Part shown: positions 8,961 to 19,064 of the stretch, piece after piece | Numbering within the stretch: the stretch's first letter is position 1 | Layout of the letters: each line of letters opens with the position of its first letter | Assembly: GCF_900141895.1 (NCBI RefSeq) | Contig: NZ_FQYT01000002.1 | Coordinates: forward strand, 149,043 to 213,042 | DNA: 64,000 bases | From: Parasporobacterium paucivorans DSM 15970 | GTDB taxonomy: Bacteria; Bacillota; Clostridia; Lachnospirales; Lachnospiraceae | Reading direction: 5' to 3' | Translations under genes and position numbers: made by a program | The notes under the pieces: model-generated | The model's database searches: none | Told to the model about the DNA's origin: nothing | The model's input: only the letters and a program-made list of their open reading frames with translations

Positions 8961-11900
8961 TTACATATCAAACAAAGAAAGCTGATTCGTTGCTGGAAGA
9001 CTGTTCAGGATACCCATCTGATCCATCAAATCTATAACCGTTTTACTTGCTTTGGTCCTATTCTTAAAATCATCTTTGGAGAGGAATGAAGCATGTTTTG
9101 CCGCGGCTTCCACTGCCTCCGCCGCTTTTTCTCCCAGACCTTCTACTGTGGACAAGGATGGCATTAATTTTCCATCAATAATTTGAAAATCCTTAGCTTT
9201 TGCCCTGTAAATATCCAAAGGCTCAAAATCTATTCCTCTGGCATACATTTCCTGAACGATCCTCAGTTCCTTGAAAGTATCTTCATCCTTATTGGTGAGT
9301 ATTCCCAATTCGGCCTTCTTCTTGTATTCCGCAAAATAGTGATTGAATTTTTCCCTTCCACCGCACATAATTTCGTAATTAAATGCAGTAGCCCTGATGC
9401 TGAAATAAGCCGCATAATATGCCAACGGGTGAAAAACCTTGAAATAGGCAATGCGGAAAGCCATCATAACATACGCCGCCGCGTGGGCTTTTGGGAACAT
9501 ATAGGAAATCCGGTTGCAGGACCATATATACCAGTCCGGAACATCGTGGGCCAGCATCTCCGCTTCCCATTCAGGCTTGAGTCCCTTTCCTTTTCTCACC
9601 GCCTCCATGATAGTAAAGGCGAGCTCCGGATCCAGATTTTTCGTAATCAGATAGAGCATGATATCATCCCTTGTACATATTGCCGTTGCAAGGGTTGCTT
9701 TGCCTTCCTTGATTACGGTCTGGGCATTGGACAGCCACACATTGGTCCCATGGGACAACCCCGATATACGGACTAAGTCGGAAAAATTCTTAGGTTTCGT
9801 ATCCAGAAGCATCTGGATAACGAAATCCGTACCGAATTCTGGTATTCCCAGAACTCCCAGCTTGCATCCGTCAATATCTTCCGGCCTTATTCCTAAAGCA
9901 GAGGTGTTTTCAAACAGGGATAGCACCTCCTTGTTGTCCAGCCTTATGTTTTTCGCATCGATTCCGGTAAAAATCTCAAGTTTACGGATCATGGTTGGAT
10001 CGTCGTGTCCAAGGATATCCAGTTTCAAAAGATTATGGTCAATGGAATGATAATCAAAATGGGTTGTGATTGTCTTCGTCTCCATGTCATTGGCTGGCCT
10101 CTGCACAGGAGTGAATGAATTGATATTCTCACCATGAGGCATGACAATAATTCCTCCCGGATGCTGCCCGGTAGAACGTCTTACTCCCACACATCCGCTC
10201 AGAATCCTGGATATCTCGCATTTTCGCTTGATTATTCCTCTTTCTTCAAAATAGTTCTTCACGTAGCCATATGCCGTTTTATCCTGAAGGGTCGAAATGG
10301 TACCTGCACGGAATGTTTGTCCCTTCCCAAAAATCACCTCAGTGTACTCATGGGCTTTGCTCTGGTATTCACCGGAAAAGTTCAAGTCAATATCTGGTTC
10401 TTTGTTTCCCTTGAAGCCCAGGAAAGTTTCGAAAGGTATATCGAAACCGTCTTTATTCAATGGATGGCCGCAGTCAGGGCACAAACGATCTGGCATGTCA
10501 CAGCCGGACGCTCCCTGGTACTGACTGACCAGATCTGAATCGAAGTCAGAAAAATGGCATTGTGGACAATAATAATGGGGCGGCAGTGGATTAACTTCCG
10601 TAATGCCGGCCATTGTGGCCACAAAAGAGGATCCTACCGATCCTCTGGATCCCACCAGATACCCATCCTCATTGGATTTCCATACCAGCTTTTGGGCAAT
10701 GATATACATCACTGCAAAGCCGTTTGAAATAATGGATTCCAGTTCCCTCTCCAGCCTGGCCGTTACGATATCTGGAAGATTTTCTCCATACATTGAGTTG
10801 GCTTTGCGATAGCATATCTCCTTAAGCGTCTTATCCGAATCCGCTATGACCGGAGGGCATTTGTCAGGACGTACCGGTTCAATATATTCAACCATATCCG
10901 CAATTAAATTTGTATTATCAATTACAACTTCTTTTGTTTTTTCTTCCCCTAAATAGGCGAATTCCTCCAACATTTCCTCCGTCGTCCTGAAGAACAGGGG
11001 CGGCTGCTCATCCGAATCCGCAAATTTTTTCCCGGACATGATGATTCTTCTGTATATCTCATCCTCCGGGTTCAGGAAATGATTGTCACAGGTTGCAACA
11101 ACCGGTTTGTTGAATTCCTCTCCCAGCTTCACAATCTTTCTGTTGATTTCCATCAGATCCTCGACGGAATGTACGCCAGTCTTTTCATCTCTTACCAGAT
11201 ATCCATTATTTCCTAACGGCTGTATTTCAAAATAATCGTAAAACTGTGCAAGCCTGCTTATGGTTGCCGTATCCTTGCCCATCAGGATGGCATCATAGAG
11301 CTCTCCCGAAGCACAGGCACTGCCGATAATCAACCCTTCTCTGTGTTTCAGCAACTCGCTTTTTGGGATCCGGGGCCGCATATGGAAATAATTAATATGC
11401 GATTTACTGATGAGTGTATATAAGTTTACCCGACCGACTTCATTCTTCGCAAGGATGATTATGTGGTGGGTAGGCAGCTTTTTGATGGTAGAATCAAAAA
11501 TTTCTCCTGCTGTATTCAACTGATCCAGGCGTTCTATCCCCTGCTTTTTAAGCCTGTTGATAAATTCAATGAATATCAGGGCTGTGCATCGGGCGTCATC
11601 CACTGCCCTGTGGTGATTATCCAGAGGTATATCAAGTGCCTTGGCAATATTATCCAATTTATAGCGCTTCAGGTTAGGAAGGAGCATCCGGGCCAGCGCC
11701 ACAGTATCCAGGGATGTATAGTCGTACCCAATCCCTCTTTTGGACGCCTTTTCTTTGATGAATCCCGTATCAAATTCCGAATTGTGTGCAACCAGAACGG
11801 CTCCTTCACAGAATGCGAGAAATTCAGGAAGCACAATGTCGATATTCCTTGCTTCAGCCACCATAGAATCCGTGATGCCCGTCAGTTCCTCAATCCGGTA

Positions 11901-13346
11901 AGGAATCGGAATTCCCGGGTTCACAAAAGCACTATAATTATCTGTCACTACCCCCTTGGTCATCTTTACAGCACCGATCTCAATGATTTCATTTTTCTGG
12001 GCATTCAGTCCAGTTGTCTCTATGTCGAAAACAACATAAGTATCATCCAGAAACTGATTGCGGGAATTCTGGACGATTTCAATCAGATCGTCGACAATAT
12101 AACCCTCGATTCCATAAATCAGCTTGAAATCAAATTCTTTTTTCTGTTTTTTATAATCTGCCTTCAAGTCATTGTATACATGAAAAGCCTCCGTAAATCC
12201 CTGTGCTACACCGTGATCTGTTATAGCGACCGCTTTGTGTCCCCATTCAACGGCTGTGTGAATCAACTCCCTGATTTCAGTCATGCCGTCCATATCACTC
12301 ATTTTTGTATGACAATGGAGCTCCACTCGTTTTTGCAGTGAAGTATCCATCCTTTTTTCGGTAAAATCATAGGATTTACGAATGCCGTACACAGAACCAA
12401 TGGTCAGTTCGTTATCGAATTTGTCAATGCGGGTCGTTCCCTTAAGTCTGATGAACATCCCTTTTTGGATACTTGATCCTATTTCTTCGGTCTGCTCAGG
12501 TTTCAGGAAAAGTTTGACGCTTATGCTGTCCGTAAAATCTGTAATTGTGAAAATCAGGATTGTCTTCCCGGATTTGGTTTCTCTTTTATCCAGTTCGACA
12601 ATCTTCCCGTCAACAATAACCTCTTCCATCTCAAAAACAACATCCTTAAGCGAAACGGACTTCCCCTCAAAATCCCTTCCGTACAGGAGTCCGTCCGGCT
12701 GCTTCTTTTTCTTTTTGTTTTTTTCCGGATCTGCGATGGTTTTTTCCATCTTATCCTTATCAGCAGCTGGGATTGAAACAGTTTCCGGTGCGAATGCAGC
12801 CTCCACAGGTTCCTGGGAAATGATTTCAATTTTGTTTGTCTTCGCAATATACACGACATCTATGCTGATATCCAAACTGCACCTGCTGACCAATATTTCT
12901 TCCAGGATAGACTTAAGCTTTGTGGTTTTCTCTCTATGAATCAGACCGTCTTCCACAGTAATTTTAATACTGTTTTCACCAGAAATAATGATTTGCGAAC
13001 TCTTTAATATGCTGTATCCGATTGTATTGGTGTTTTTGATTTCAAAAAAAACACTGTCCTTATACAGGCTCAGGACATCCCCCAGCGAATATCTGCCGGA
13101 CATGTTGTATTTTTCAACAATTTCCACTTTAATAGCTGCATATCCGCATACCTGCTTACGGATAGTCTCCTCCATTATGAATACCTTATCCTTAGGTATT
13201 GGTTTTTCATTCTCTATGTGCACACGAAGGGAACTCTTCGCCGAGGTTGTGGTCACCTTCTTAACCTCAACCTCCCTGAAGAGTCCGCCTAATTCATTAT
13301 TTACTTCTAAAGTTGGAAAAACATCAAAAAACATAAAACGATTCAT
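8961..13346 (-). CDS. polC: DNA polymerase III alpha subunit, PolC type
   Basis: This 1461-aa protein is the replicative polymerase of low-GC Gram-positives. The domain order is as expected: OB-fold region near 230-330; PHP domain beginning ELHCHTKMSDMDG near residue 341; a proofreading DEDDh exonuclease inserted in it (VFDIETTG near 438, HNSEFDTGF downstream); the second PHP part; then the polymerase core with GSRGSVGSSF near 897 and a four-cysteine zinc ribbon (CPQC and CPDCGH) near 925-965. The length is normal for the family. It starts 5 nt after the ispG stop with AGGAG in the ispG tail, and is the last protein gene of the pyrH-to-polC run. Confidence 0.98.
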   Translation of the reverse strand: MNRFMFFDVFPTLEVNNELGGLFREVEVKKVTTTSAKSSLRVHIENEKPIPKDKVFIMEETIRKQVCGYAAIKVEIVEKYNMSGRYSLGDVLSLYKDSVFFEIKNTNTIGYSILKSSQIIISGENSIKITVEDGLIHREKTTKLKSILEEILVSRCSLDISIDVVYIAKTNKIEIISQEPVEAAFAPETVSIPAADKDKMEKTIADPEKNKKKKKQPDGLLYGRDFEGKSVSLKDVVFEMEEVIVDGKIVELDKRETKSGKTILIFTITDFTDSISVKLFLKPEQTEEIGSSIQKGMFIRLKGTTRIDKFDNELTIGSVYGIRKSYDFTEKRMDTSLQKRVELHCHTKMSDMDGMTEIRELIHTAVEWGHKAVAITDHGVAQGFTEAFHVYNDLKADYKKQKKEFDFKLIYGIEGYIVDDLIEIVQNSRNQFLDDTYVVFDIETTGLNAQKNEIIEIGAVKMTKGVVTDNYSAFVNPGIPIPYRIEELTGITDSMVAEARNIDIVLPEFLAFCEGAVLVAHNSEFDTGFIKEKASKRGIGYDYTSLDTVALARMLLPNLKRYKLDNIAKALDIPLDNHHRAVDDARCTALIFIEFINRLKKQGIERLDQLNTAGEIFDSTIKKLPTHHIIILAKNEVGRVNLYTLISKSHINYFHMRPRIPKSELLKHREGLIIGSACASGELYDAILMGKDTATISRLAQFYDYFEIQPLGNNGYLVRDEKTGVHSVEDLMEINRKIVKLGEEFNKPVVATCDNHFLNPEDEIYRRIIMSGKKFADSDEQPPLFFRTTEEMLEEFAYLGEEKTKEVVIDNTNLIADMVEYIEPVRPDKCPPVIADSDKTLKEICYRKANSMYGENLPDIVTARLERELESIISNGFAVMYIIAQKLVWKSNEDGYLVGSRGSVGSSFVATMAGITEVNPLPPHYYCPQCHFSDFDSDLVSQYQGASGCDMPDRLCPDCGHPLNKDGFDIPFETFLGFKGNKEPDIDLNFSGEYQSKAHEYTEVIFGKGQTFRAGTISTLQDKTAYGYVKNYFEERGIIKRKCEISRILSGCVGVRRSTGQHPGGIIVMPHGENINSFTPVQRPANDMETKTITTHFDYHSIDHNLLKLDILGHDDPTMIRKLEIFTGIDAKNIRLDNKEVLSLFENTSALGIRPEDIDGCKLGVLGIPEFGTDFVIQMLLDTKPKNFSDLVRISGLSHGTNVWLSNAQTVIKEGKATLATAICTRDDIMLYLITKNLDPELAFTIMEAVRKGKGLKPEWEAEMLAHDVPDWYIWSCNRISYMFPKAHAAAYVMMAFRIAYFKVFHPLAYYAAYFSIRATAFNYEIMCGGREKFNHYFAEYKKKAELGILTNKDEDTFKELRIVQEMYARGIDFEPLDIYRAKAKDFQIIDGKLMPSLSTVEGLGEKAAEAVEAAAKHASFLSKDDFKNRTKASKTVIDLMDQMGILNSLPATNQLSLFDM

Positions 13347-13351
13347 AGCGA

Positions 13352-14413
13352 TTACTCCTGATGACCCCAGTTATCCAATTCTTCCTTTAAGGCATTCAAT
13401 AATTCGTCCTCAGCAACCGTCCGGATGACTTCCCCTTTACGTATCAGGATTCCGGATCCCTTTCCGCCGGCTACCCCTAAATCCGCTTCTTTAGCTTCTC
13501 CCGGTCCATTCACCACACAGCCCATTACAGCCAGGTCGATATCAAGGTCGTATCTGGCTGCAAGATCTTCTACCTTGTTGGCCAGATCGATAAGATTTAT
13601 CTGCGTCCTTCCACAGGTAGGGCAGGAAATAATATTTATCCCTCCTTTACGAAGACCCAGGGTTTTCAGGATAATCTTTCCCGCACGGATTTCCTCCGCC
13701 GGATCTCCCGTCAAAGATACCCTGATCGTGTCTCCTATGCCCTCATTAAGGATTATCCCCAGTCCTACGGCTGATTTAATGCTTCCGGTCCGCACAGTGC
13801 CCGATTCTGTGATGCCAATATGCAATGGATACTTGGTCTTTTTTGCTATAAGCTTATGTGCCTCATAACTCATAAGGACATTGGAGGACTTGATACTTAT
13901 TACAATGTTATCATATCCCGTATCCTCTATAATCCCAGCCTTTGCTAAAGCACTTTCCACAAGACCCTGGGGCGTTACTCCCTTGTATTTTTCTACCAGT
14001 TCCTTTTCCAGAGAACCGCTGTTGACGCCCACTCGTATTGGAATATTTCTTTCCCTGGCGGCGGCCACAACAGAAAGAAGTTTGTCCGTTCCGCCGATAT
14101 TTCCCGGATTTATTCTGATTTTATCGACACCGTTTTCAATAGCTTGAACAGCAAGACGGGCATCAAAATGGATGTCAGCCACCAATGGAATGTGTATTTC
14201 TTTTTTAATGTCGCGGATAGCAATAGCGGCCTCTTTGGAAGCAACTGCCACACGTATGATGTCGCATCCTTCCTTTTCCAGGATGAATATCTGTTCAACC
14301 GTCTCCCGGACGTTTTCCGTCTTTGTATTGCACATGGACTGAACGAGTACCGGACTTCCTCCGCCGATTACTTTATTTCCAATCTGAACTTTTTTGGTCT
14401 GTTCTCTATGCAT
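13352..14413 (-). CDS. ispG: (E)-4-hydroxy-3-methylbut-2-enyl-diphosphate synthase
   Basis: The protein is about 353 aa and belongs to the flavodoxin-dependent GcpE family. It makes HMBPP from MEcPP in the MEP isoprenoid pathway. The [4Fe-4S] ligands are visible as CPTCGRTQ and VMGCVVNGPGE in the C-terminal third. The longest frame starts at 14428, but GGAGG lies just before the ATG of MHREQTKKV at 14413, so I use that. It follows rseP by 11 nt and shares this operon with dxr, another MEP-pathway gene. Confidence 0.97.
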   Translation of the reverse strand: MHREQTKKVQIGNKVIGGGSPVLVQSMCNTKTENVRETVEQIFILEKEGCDIIRVAVASKEAAIAIRDIKKEIHIPLVADIHFDARLAVQAIENGVDKIRINPGNIGGTDKLLSVVAAARERNIPIRVGVNSGSLEKELVEKYKGVTPQGLVESALAKAGIIEDTGYDNIVISIKSSNVLMSYEAHKLIAKKTKYPLHIGITESGTVRTGSIKSAVGLGIILNEGIGDTIRVSLTGDPAEEIRAGKIILKTLGLRKGGINIISCPTCGRTQINLIDLANKVEDLAARYDLDIDLAVMGCVVNGPGEAKEADLGVAGGKGSGILIRKGEVIRTVAEDELLNALKEELDNWGHQE

Positions 14414-14424
14414 CGCAACCTCCA

Positions 14425-15711
14425 TCAAAGCTTCTTTAGATCATTAAATATAATAAAAACCATCAACGCCATCAGCAGTATCATTCCGATAAAGTGAACC
14501 AGGCCTTCTTTCTCTTTAGGTATTGGTTTTCTTCTGATTCCCTCTAAAACAAGGAAAAACAGCCTTCCACCATCGAGCGCCGGAAACGGAATAAGATTTA
14601 TCACACCCAGATTAGTACTAAGCATTATGGTTAGATTTGCCATACTCATTATGGTCATCAGGGCACCATATTGCAAACTTTCAGAATAAGTGTCCCCAAT
14701 GATGCCTACAATACCAACCGGTCCTGATATGTCATCTGCCGAGACATGGCCGCTTACCATAAGCACCAGGCTTCGGAATACGGTTTCAATCTGGTAGGTG
14801 AGTTCAAAAAAGCTGTATTTCATAACGCCCCATGGAGAAGTTTTTTCCCGCATAAGGTTATACGCAAACCCTAGTTCATAGTAGGTGCTCATCTCCGGGA
14901 TAACGCTGACCTGAAAAGATTTTCCGTTCCTTTCAAGGGTAATCGCCAGAGCTTCTCCGGCACCCATATCAAGTCCCTGCAAATATTCACCTAACTGAAT
15001 TCCATTTTCAATTACCGTTCCATTTACAGATGTAATGATATCCCCGGTATTTACACCGGCTTCCTTCATTGCACCGCCCTCAACAACCTCGGATATCTGG
15101 GCCGGCGCGTCCGTGGAATAATACCGGATGCCTACCGCATACTTGCTGACTGCTTTTGGCAGAAACGAGGCCGTGCTTTCTTTCCCGTTTCTTTCGTATG
15201 TAATGTCTATGGATTTATCCGAAGCAGGATTGATATATTCTTCAAGGAATATTTCACGGCCAAAGTGCACGGAGCGGTCGTTGAAGGATGTGATTGTATC
15301 CCCCTCTCTGATGCCCGTCTCGTAAACAGGAGCTTCCGGGTCGACCGCCGTAACCCTGGACGGATCATACCCTACCAAACCAATCACGATGAGGGCTAGG
15401 ACAAAGGCCAGAAGAAAATTAAAAACCGGTCCGGCCACAATAACTGATATTCTGGCCCACACGGACTTCTTGTTAAAAGACCTTTCACTTTCGAGGTCCT
15501 CATCCTCTCCAAGCATAGCACAGGAACCTCCAAAGGGCAGGAGTTTCAGAGAGTACTTCGTCTCGCCTTTCGTGAAACTGAAAAGCCTCGGTCCCATACC
15601 CAGGGAAAACTCTACCACAAGGATGTCATTTTTTTTTGCCAGGAGAAAATGTCCCAGTTCATGTATGATGATTAAAATACTGAATACGATTAATGCAATA
15701 ATAATTTTCAT
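14425..15711 (-). CDS. rseP: Site-2 intramembrane zinc metalloprotease RseP
   Basis: The corrected product is 428 aa. The first membrane helix carries the zinc-binding HELGH motif near residue 19. A central PDZ domain follows (GDIITSVNG region), then a further membrane segment with LIPFPALDGGRLFF supplying the third ligand (LDGG). The last hydrophobic helix lies at the C-terminus. It cleaves membrane-bound anti-sigma factors and remnant signal peptides. The longest ORF adds 33 residues from within dxr; the ATG at 15711 begins right at the first helix (MKIIIALIVFSILIIIHEL) and lies 4 nt past the dxr stop, although its Shine-Dalgarno is weak, suggesting coupling. Confidence 0.93.
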   Translation of the reverse strand: MKIIIALIVFSILIIIHELGHFLLAKKNDILVVEFSLGMGPRLFSFTKGETKYSLKLLPFGGSCAMLGEDEDLESERSFNKKSVWARISVIVAGPVFNFLLAFVLALIVIGLVGYDPSRVTAVDPEAPVYETGIREGDTITSFNDRSVHFGREIFLEEYINPASDKSIDITYERNGKESTASFLPKAVSKYAVGIRYYSTDAPAQISEVVEGGAMKEAGVNTGDIITSVNGTVIENGIQLGEYLQGLDMGAGEALAITLERNGKSFQVSVIPEMSTYYELGFAYNLMREKTSPWGVMKYSFFELTYQIETVFRSLVLMVSGHVSADDISGPVGIVGIIGDTYSESLQYGALMTIMSMANLTIMLSTNLGVINLIPFPALDGGRLFFLVLEGIRRKPIPKEKEGLVHFIGMILLMALMVFIIFNDLKKL

Positions 15712-15715
15712 TTTA

Positions 15716-16855
15716 TCATCTACTTTCGATTCTATAATAGGTGTCTGTTTCTGTCTGTAATATTTCTTCCACGGAAGGATTTCCGATAACCTTATGCCCA
15801 TCCATTGCAAGGCTTATTATTTCAGCTATATCTAAAAAGCGGATCTCGTTATCAAGAAATTTCCTTACTGCATATTCATTTGCGGCATTATAAACGGTCG
15901 GCATGGTTCCTCCCGCAGCCGATGCGTCATAGGCCAGTTTAAGACCGGGGAAATTTTTCAAGTCAGGTGCCTCAAAGGTAAAATTTTTTATCGCAGCAAA
16001 ATCCAGCCTATCCCCGTCCAGGTATCTCCGCTCCGGGTAAAAGAGAGCGTACTGTATGGGCAGCTTCATATCCGGGCAGCCCAATTGGGCAATTATTGCA
16101 CCATCCACGAATTCGACCATGGAATGAATGATGCTCTGGGGATGTACAATGACTTCCACTTTTTCAAGGGGAACGTCAAAAAGCCATTTGGCTTCCATTA
16201 CCTCAAGGCCTTTATTGACAAGGGTTGCCGAATCAATAGTGATTTTCCTGCCCATGCTCCAGTTAGGATGTTTCAAGGCATCTTCCGGTCGAATGCCCTG
16301 CATCTGCTCTCTGGTAAGCCCTCTGAACGGTCCCCCTGAAGCAGTAAGAATAATCCTGCTTATATTTTCGGAATCTTCTCCGTTGAGGGACTGGAAAATG
16401 GCGCTATGCTCACTGTCAACTGGCAGAATTCTGACCCCGCATTGCTTTGCAAGAGGCATGATGAGGTGGCCGGCCGTTACAAGTGTTTCCTTGTTTGCGA
16501 GGGCAATATCCTTCCCCGCTTTTATGGCTTCGATTGTAGGCTGGATACCAATCATGCCCACCATGGCTGTCAGGACAATATCTGCGTCTTTATGGCAGGC
16601 CGTTTCAATCAGTCCATCCATTCCTGAAAACACCGCAGTATCTGTATCTTTGATTTTTATCCTGAGTTCATCCGCTTTTTCGCGATTATACACGCATACA
16701 ACAGCCGGCCTAAATTCCCGGATCTGTGCTTCCAGGCTTGCTATATCGGAACCTGCTGCCAGGGCGGTAACCTTCAGTTCAGGATTTCTCCTAACAATTT
16801 CAAGCGTCTGGGTGCCAATGGAACCAGTCGAGCCCAAAACAGATAGTCTTTTCAT
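15716..16855 (-). CDS. dxr: 1-deoxy-D-xylulose-5-phosphate reductoisomerase
   Basis: The protein is 379 aa. The NADPH-binding start MKRLSVLGSTGSIGTQTLEIV, the metal and substrate loop LPVDSEHSAIFQSL, and the flexible-loop region of DXR (HPNWSMGRKITIDSATLVNKGLEVMEA in the middle third) are all present. It makes MEP, the first committed step of the pathway that ispG continues. It lies between cdsA and rseP, the usual order in Clostridia. Confidence 0.97.
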   Translation of the reverse strand: MKRLSVLGSTGSIGTQTLEIVRRNPELKVTALAAGSDIASLEAQIREFRPAVVCVYNREKADELRIKIKDTDTAVFSGMDGLIETACHKDADIVLTAMVGMIGIQPTIEAIKAGKDIALANKETLVTAGHLIMPLAKQCGVRILPVDSEHSAIFQSLNGEDSENISRIILTASGGPFRGLTREQMQGIRPEDALKHPNWSMGRKITIDSATLVNKGLEVMEAKWLFDVPLEKVEVIVHPQSIIHSMVEFVDGAIIAQLGCPDMKLPIQYALFYPERRYLDGDRLDFAAIKNFTFEAPDLKNFPGLKLAYDASAAGGTMPTVYNAANEYAVRKFLDNEIRFLDIAEIISLAMDGHKVIGNPSVEEILQTETDTYYRIESR

Positions 16856-16880
16856 AATGAATTCCCTCCCGGATAATAAT

Positions 16881-17699
16881 TCAGACGTACATTATCAGGT
16901 AATAAATGACGGGTGCTGCAAATATTATGCTGTCAAACCGGTCCAGTATCCCGCCATGCCCGGGGATCAACCTGCCATAATCCTTGATTTCATAATTACG
17001 TTTGATGCCGGAGGCGGCCAGATCCCCGATCTGGGATATGACGGCTGCACCGGCACAAATCAGCCCCGTCATAACAGGCGAAACCGATATATGCTCCTTA
17101 AAGATAAGACAGTAGACTATTCCCAGAATTCCAGAGGCGACTACACCTCCGACTGCACCTTCCACGGACTTCTTGGGACTGAGTACCGGTGCAAGCTTGT
17201 GTTTTCCGAATATCATTCCAACGAGATAAGCAAAAGTGTCTGATCCCCAGGAACCCAGAATAATCAGCCAGACCAGATACGTTCCTTCTGACTGGATTCT
17301 CAGCTTGTAGATAAAGGATATCATGACGGCTACGTAAAGGATTCCGAAAAAGGCCAGGAAAATCTGGTCAGCATGGTATTCAGAAAACCGGAAAACAAAA
17401 ATCACCATCATAACGACCATGGAGGCTACAAGGAGAAGGATGATATAGTTTTCATTTCCGGACTTGACAAGCAGATAATATGCGGCAGCGGCAGCATATC
17501 CGGCTATTCCAAGAATCTTCTTGGCAAATCCCAGAACATTATACAGCTCGTGCAGCCCAATGATGGAAATCACGAAACAGAATCCCAGCAGCAGGTTACC
17601 CCCGCCTATAATCGTTCCCAGAATAATCAAGACTAAAATAATGCCGCTTACAAGTCTTGTATAAAAGGATTTATTTTTCAGGCTATTTAGTGACATCAT
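16881..17699 (-). CDS. cdsA: Phosphatidate cytidylyltransferase
   Basis: A 272-aa integral membrane enzyme with about seven hydrophobic helices. It ends in the CDP-diglyceride synthase signature, seen here as SGIKRNYEIKDYG followed by IPGHGGILDRFDS. It makes CDP-diacylglycerol for phospholipid synthesis. Its GGAGG ribosome site and start lie inside the last codons of uppS (17-nt overlap), giving tight coupling. Confidence 0.96.
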   Translation of the reverse strand: MMSLNSLKNKSFYTRLVSGIILVLIILGTIIGGGNLLLGFCFVISIIGLHELYNVLGFAKKILGIAGYAAAAAYYLLVKSGNENYIILLLVASMVVMMVIFVFRFSEYHADQIFLAFFGILYVAVMISFIYKLRIQSEGTYLVWLIILGSWGSDTFAYLVGMIFGKHKLAPVLSPKKSVEGAVGGVVASGILGIVYCLIFKEHISVSPVMTGLICAGAAVISQIGDLAASGIKRNYEIKDYGRLIPGHGGILDRFDSIIFAAPVIYYLIMYV

Positions 17700-18408
17700 T
17701 TATTCCTCCAAACCTTCTGTCCCTTTTGTTGAAGCTGACAATCGCTTTGAGCAGCTCTTTTTTATCAAAATCCGGCCATAGGACATCGGTAAAATAAAAT
17801 TCTGCATAAGCCAGCTGCCATATAAGGAAATTGGACAGTCTTTCTTCCCCGCTGGTTCGAATAAGCAGATCCGGGTCAGGAATTTGAGCCGTATCCAGAT
17901 ACCTGGAAAAGGTTTCATCATCCACTTCCTTTATCCTGCCTTCCGGTTCGGAAAGAATCCGGTTGATAGCCCGGATTATTTCATCCCTTCCTCCATAGTT
18001 TAATGCTATGGTAAAATTCAACCCGGTATTCCGGGATGAATCCTCTTCCAGCACTTCAATCATTTTCTTTATATCTTCATCCAGTCTGCTTCTGTCCCCT
18101 ATAACACGTACAACCATGTTGTTTTTTCTGGATTTCTCAATACTGTCTTTCAGATAGCTGCGCATCAGCTCCATGATGGATCCGACCTCGTCAGCCGGAC
18201 GATTCCAGTTTTCGGTAGAGAATGCATAAACCGTCAGATATTCAATCCCAGCATCATATGCTGCCCTGCAAATAGTCTCTACGTTTCTGGCCCCGGCTAT
18301 GTGCCCGAAATTTCTTGGCATAAAGCGTTTTTTTGCCCAACGTCCATTTCCGTCAAGAATGATGGCAACGTGTCGTGGAATCTTCATATTTTCAATATCA
18401 ACACTCAT
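17683..18408 (-). CDS. uppS: Undecaprenyl diphosphate synthase (cis-prenyltransferase)
   Basis: The 241-aa product has the diagnostic VAIILDGNGRWAKKR motif with the catalytic aspartate, the NYGGRDEI block, and the C-terminal RTSGEERLSNFLIWQLAYAE block. It builds the C55 lipid carrier for peptidoglycan and teichoic acids from MEP-pathway products, linking it to dxr and ispG downstream. The start could also be the ATG of MKIPRHVA, seven codons later. Confidence 0.97.
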   Translation of the reverse strand: MSVDIENMKIPRHVAIILDGNGRWAKKRFMPRNFGHIAGARNVETICRAAYDAGIEYLTVYAFSTENWNRPADEVGSIMELMRSYLKDSIEKSRKNNMVVRVIGDRSRLDEDIKKMIEVLEEDSSRNTGLNFTIALNYGGRDEIIRAINRILSEPEGRIKEVDDETFSRYLDTAQIPDPDLLIRTSGEERLSNFLIWQLAYAEFYFTDVLWPDFDKKELLKAIVSFNKRDRRFGGINDVTK

Positions 18409-18430
18409 TTTGATTCTCCTCTGGTCACTA

Positions 18431-18463
18431 TTAAAAATAAGGGCATAAACAATCTTATGCCCT
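18431..18463 (-). terminator. Intercistronic terminator or attenuator between frr and uppS
   Basis: A perfect 9-bp stem AGGGCATAA/TTATGCCCT (18440-18448 with 18455-18463) is followed on the minus strand by TATTTTTAA. No promoter is obvious between it and uppS, so it may only reduce read-through from pyrH-frr into uppS. Confidence 0.6.
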
Positions 18464-18477
18464 CTGCATATATATTA

Positions 18478-19032
18478 TTATACAGTAAGTATTTCCTTGG
18501 ATTTCGTCTCCGCTGCTTTATCAACGGATACGATGTATTTATCCGTGATTTTCTGAACCTTTTCTTCCAGTTCTTTAAAGTTGTCATCTGAAAGTTCTCC
18601 GGCTTTGTTTTTCTTCTTGGATTTATCATTTGCATCTCTTCGTATATTCCGGATTGCAACTTTCGCCTCTTCGGCTTTTTTCTTAATGTCCTTTACAAGG
18701 TCTTTTCTTCTTTCCTCTGTCAGTTCGGGAAAGGAGAGGCGGATTGTTTTTCCGTCGTTCGTCGGAGTAAGTCCTAAGTCGGAAGTAAGGATTGCCTTTT
18801 CAATGACTTTTATCATGCTGCCTTCCCAAGGCTGGATCTGAATCATTCTGGGTTCTGGTACGGATACGTTGGCCACCTGCTGGATTGCGGTAGGCGTTCC
18901 ATAATAATCCACCTTAATCTTATCCAGTACATGGGGGTTCGCCCTGCCTGCACGGATAGATCCGAATTCTGCCATAAGGTTTTCAACACTTTTCTCCATT
19001 TTTGATTCAAGCTGTAATAAAATCTCTTCCAT
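18478..19032 (-). CDS. frr: Ribosome recycling factor
   Basis: 184 aa, the standard RRF length. Conserved blocks seen are FGSIRAGRANPHVLDKI near 26-42, the VDYYGTPT loop, and the C-terminal helix around TDKYIVSVDKAAETKSKEIL. With EF-G it splits post-termination ribosomes. It lies 32 nt after pyrH, the usual pairing. Confidence 0.98.
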   Translation of the reverse strand: MEEILLQLESKMEKSVENLMAEFGSIRAGRANPHVLDKIKVDYYGTPTAIQQVANVSVPEPRMIQIQPWEGSMIKVIEKAILTSDLGLTPTNDGKTIRLSFPELTEERRKDLVKDIKKKAEEAKVAIRNIRRDANDKSKKKNKAGELSDDNFKELEEKVQKITDKYIVSVDKAAETKSKEILTV

Positions 19033-19064
19033 AATTATCTTTCATCCTTCCCACTAAGTTAAAT

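Noticed and set aside
11463..12341. A 292-codon plus-strand frame
   Set aside because: Antisense to polC, with no ribosome site or recognisable domains.
16128..17243. A 371-codon plus-strand frame
   Set aside because: Antisense to dxr and cdsA, both of which are certain; low-complexity composition.
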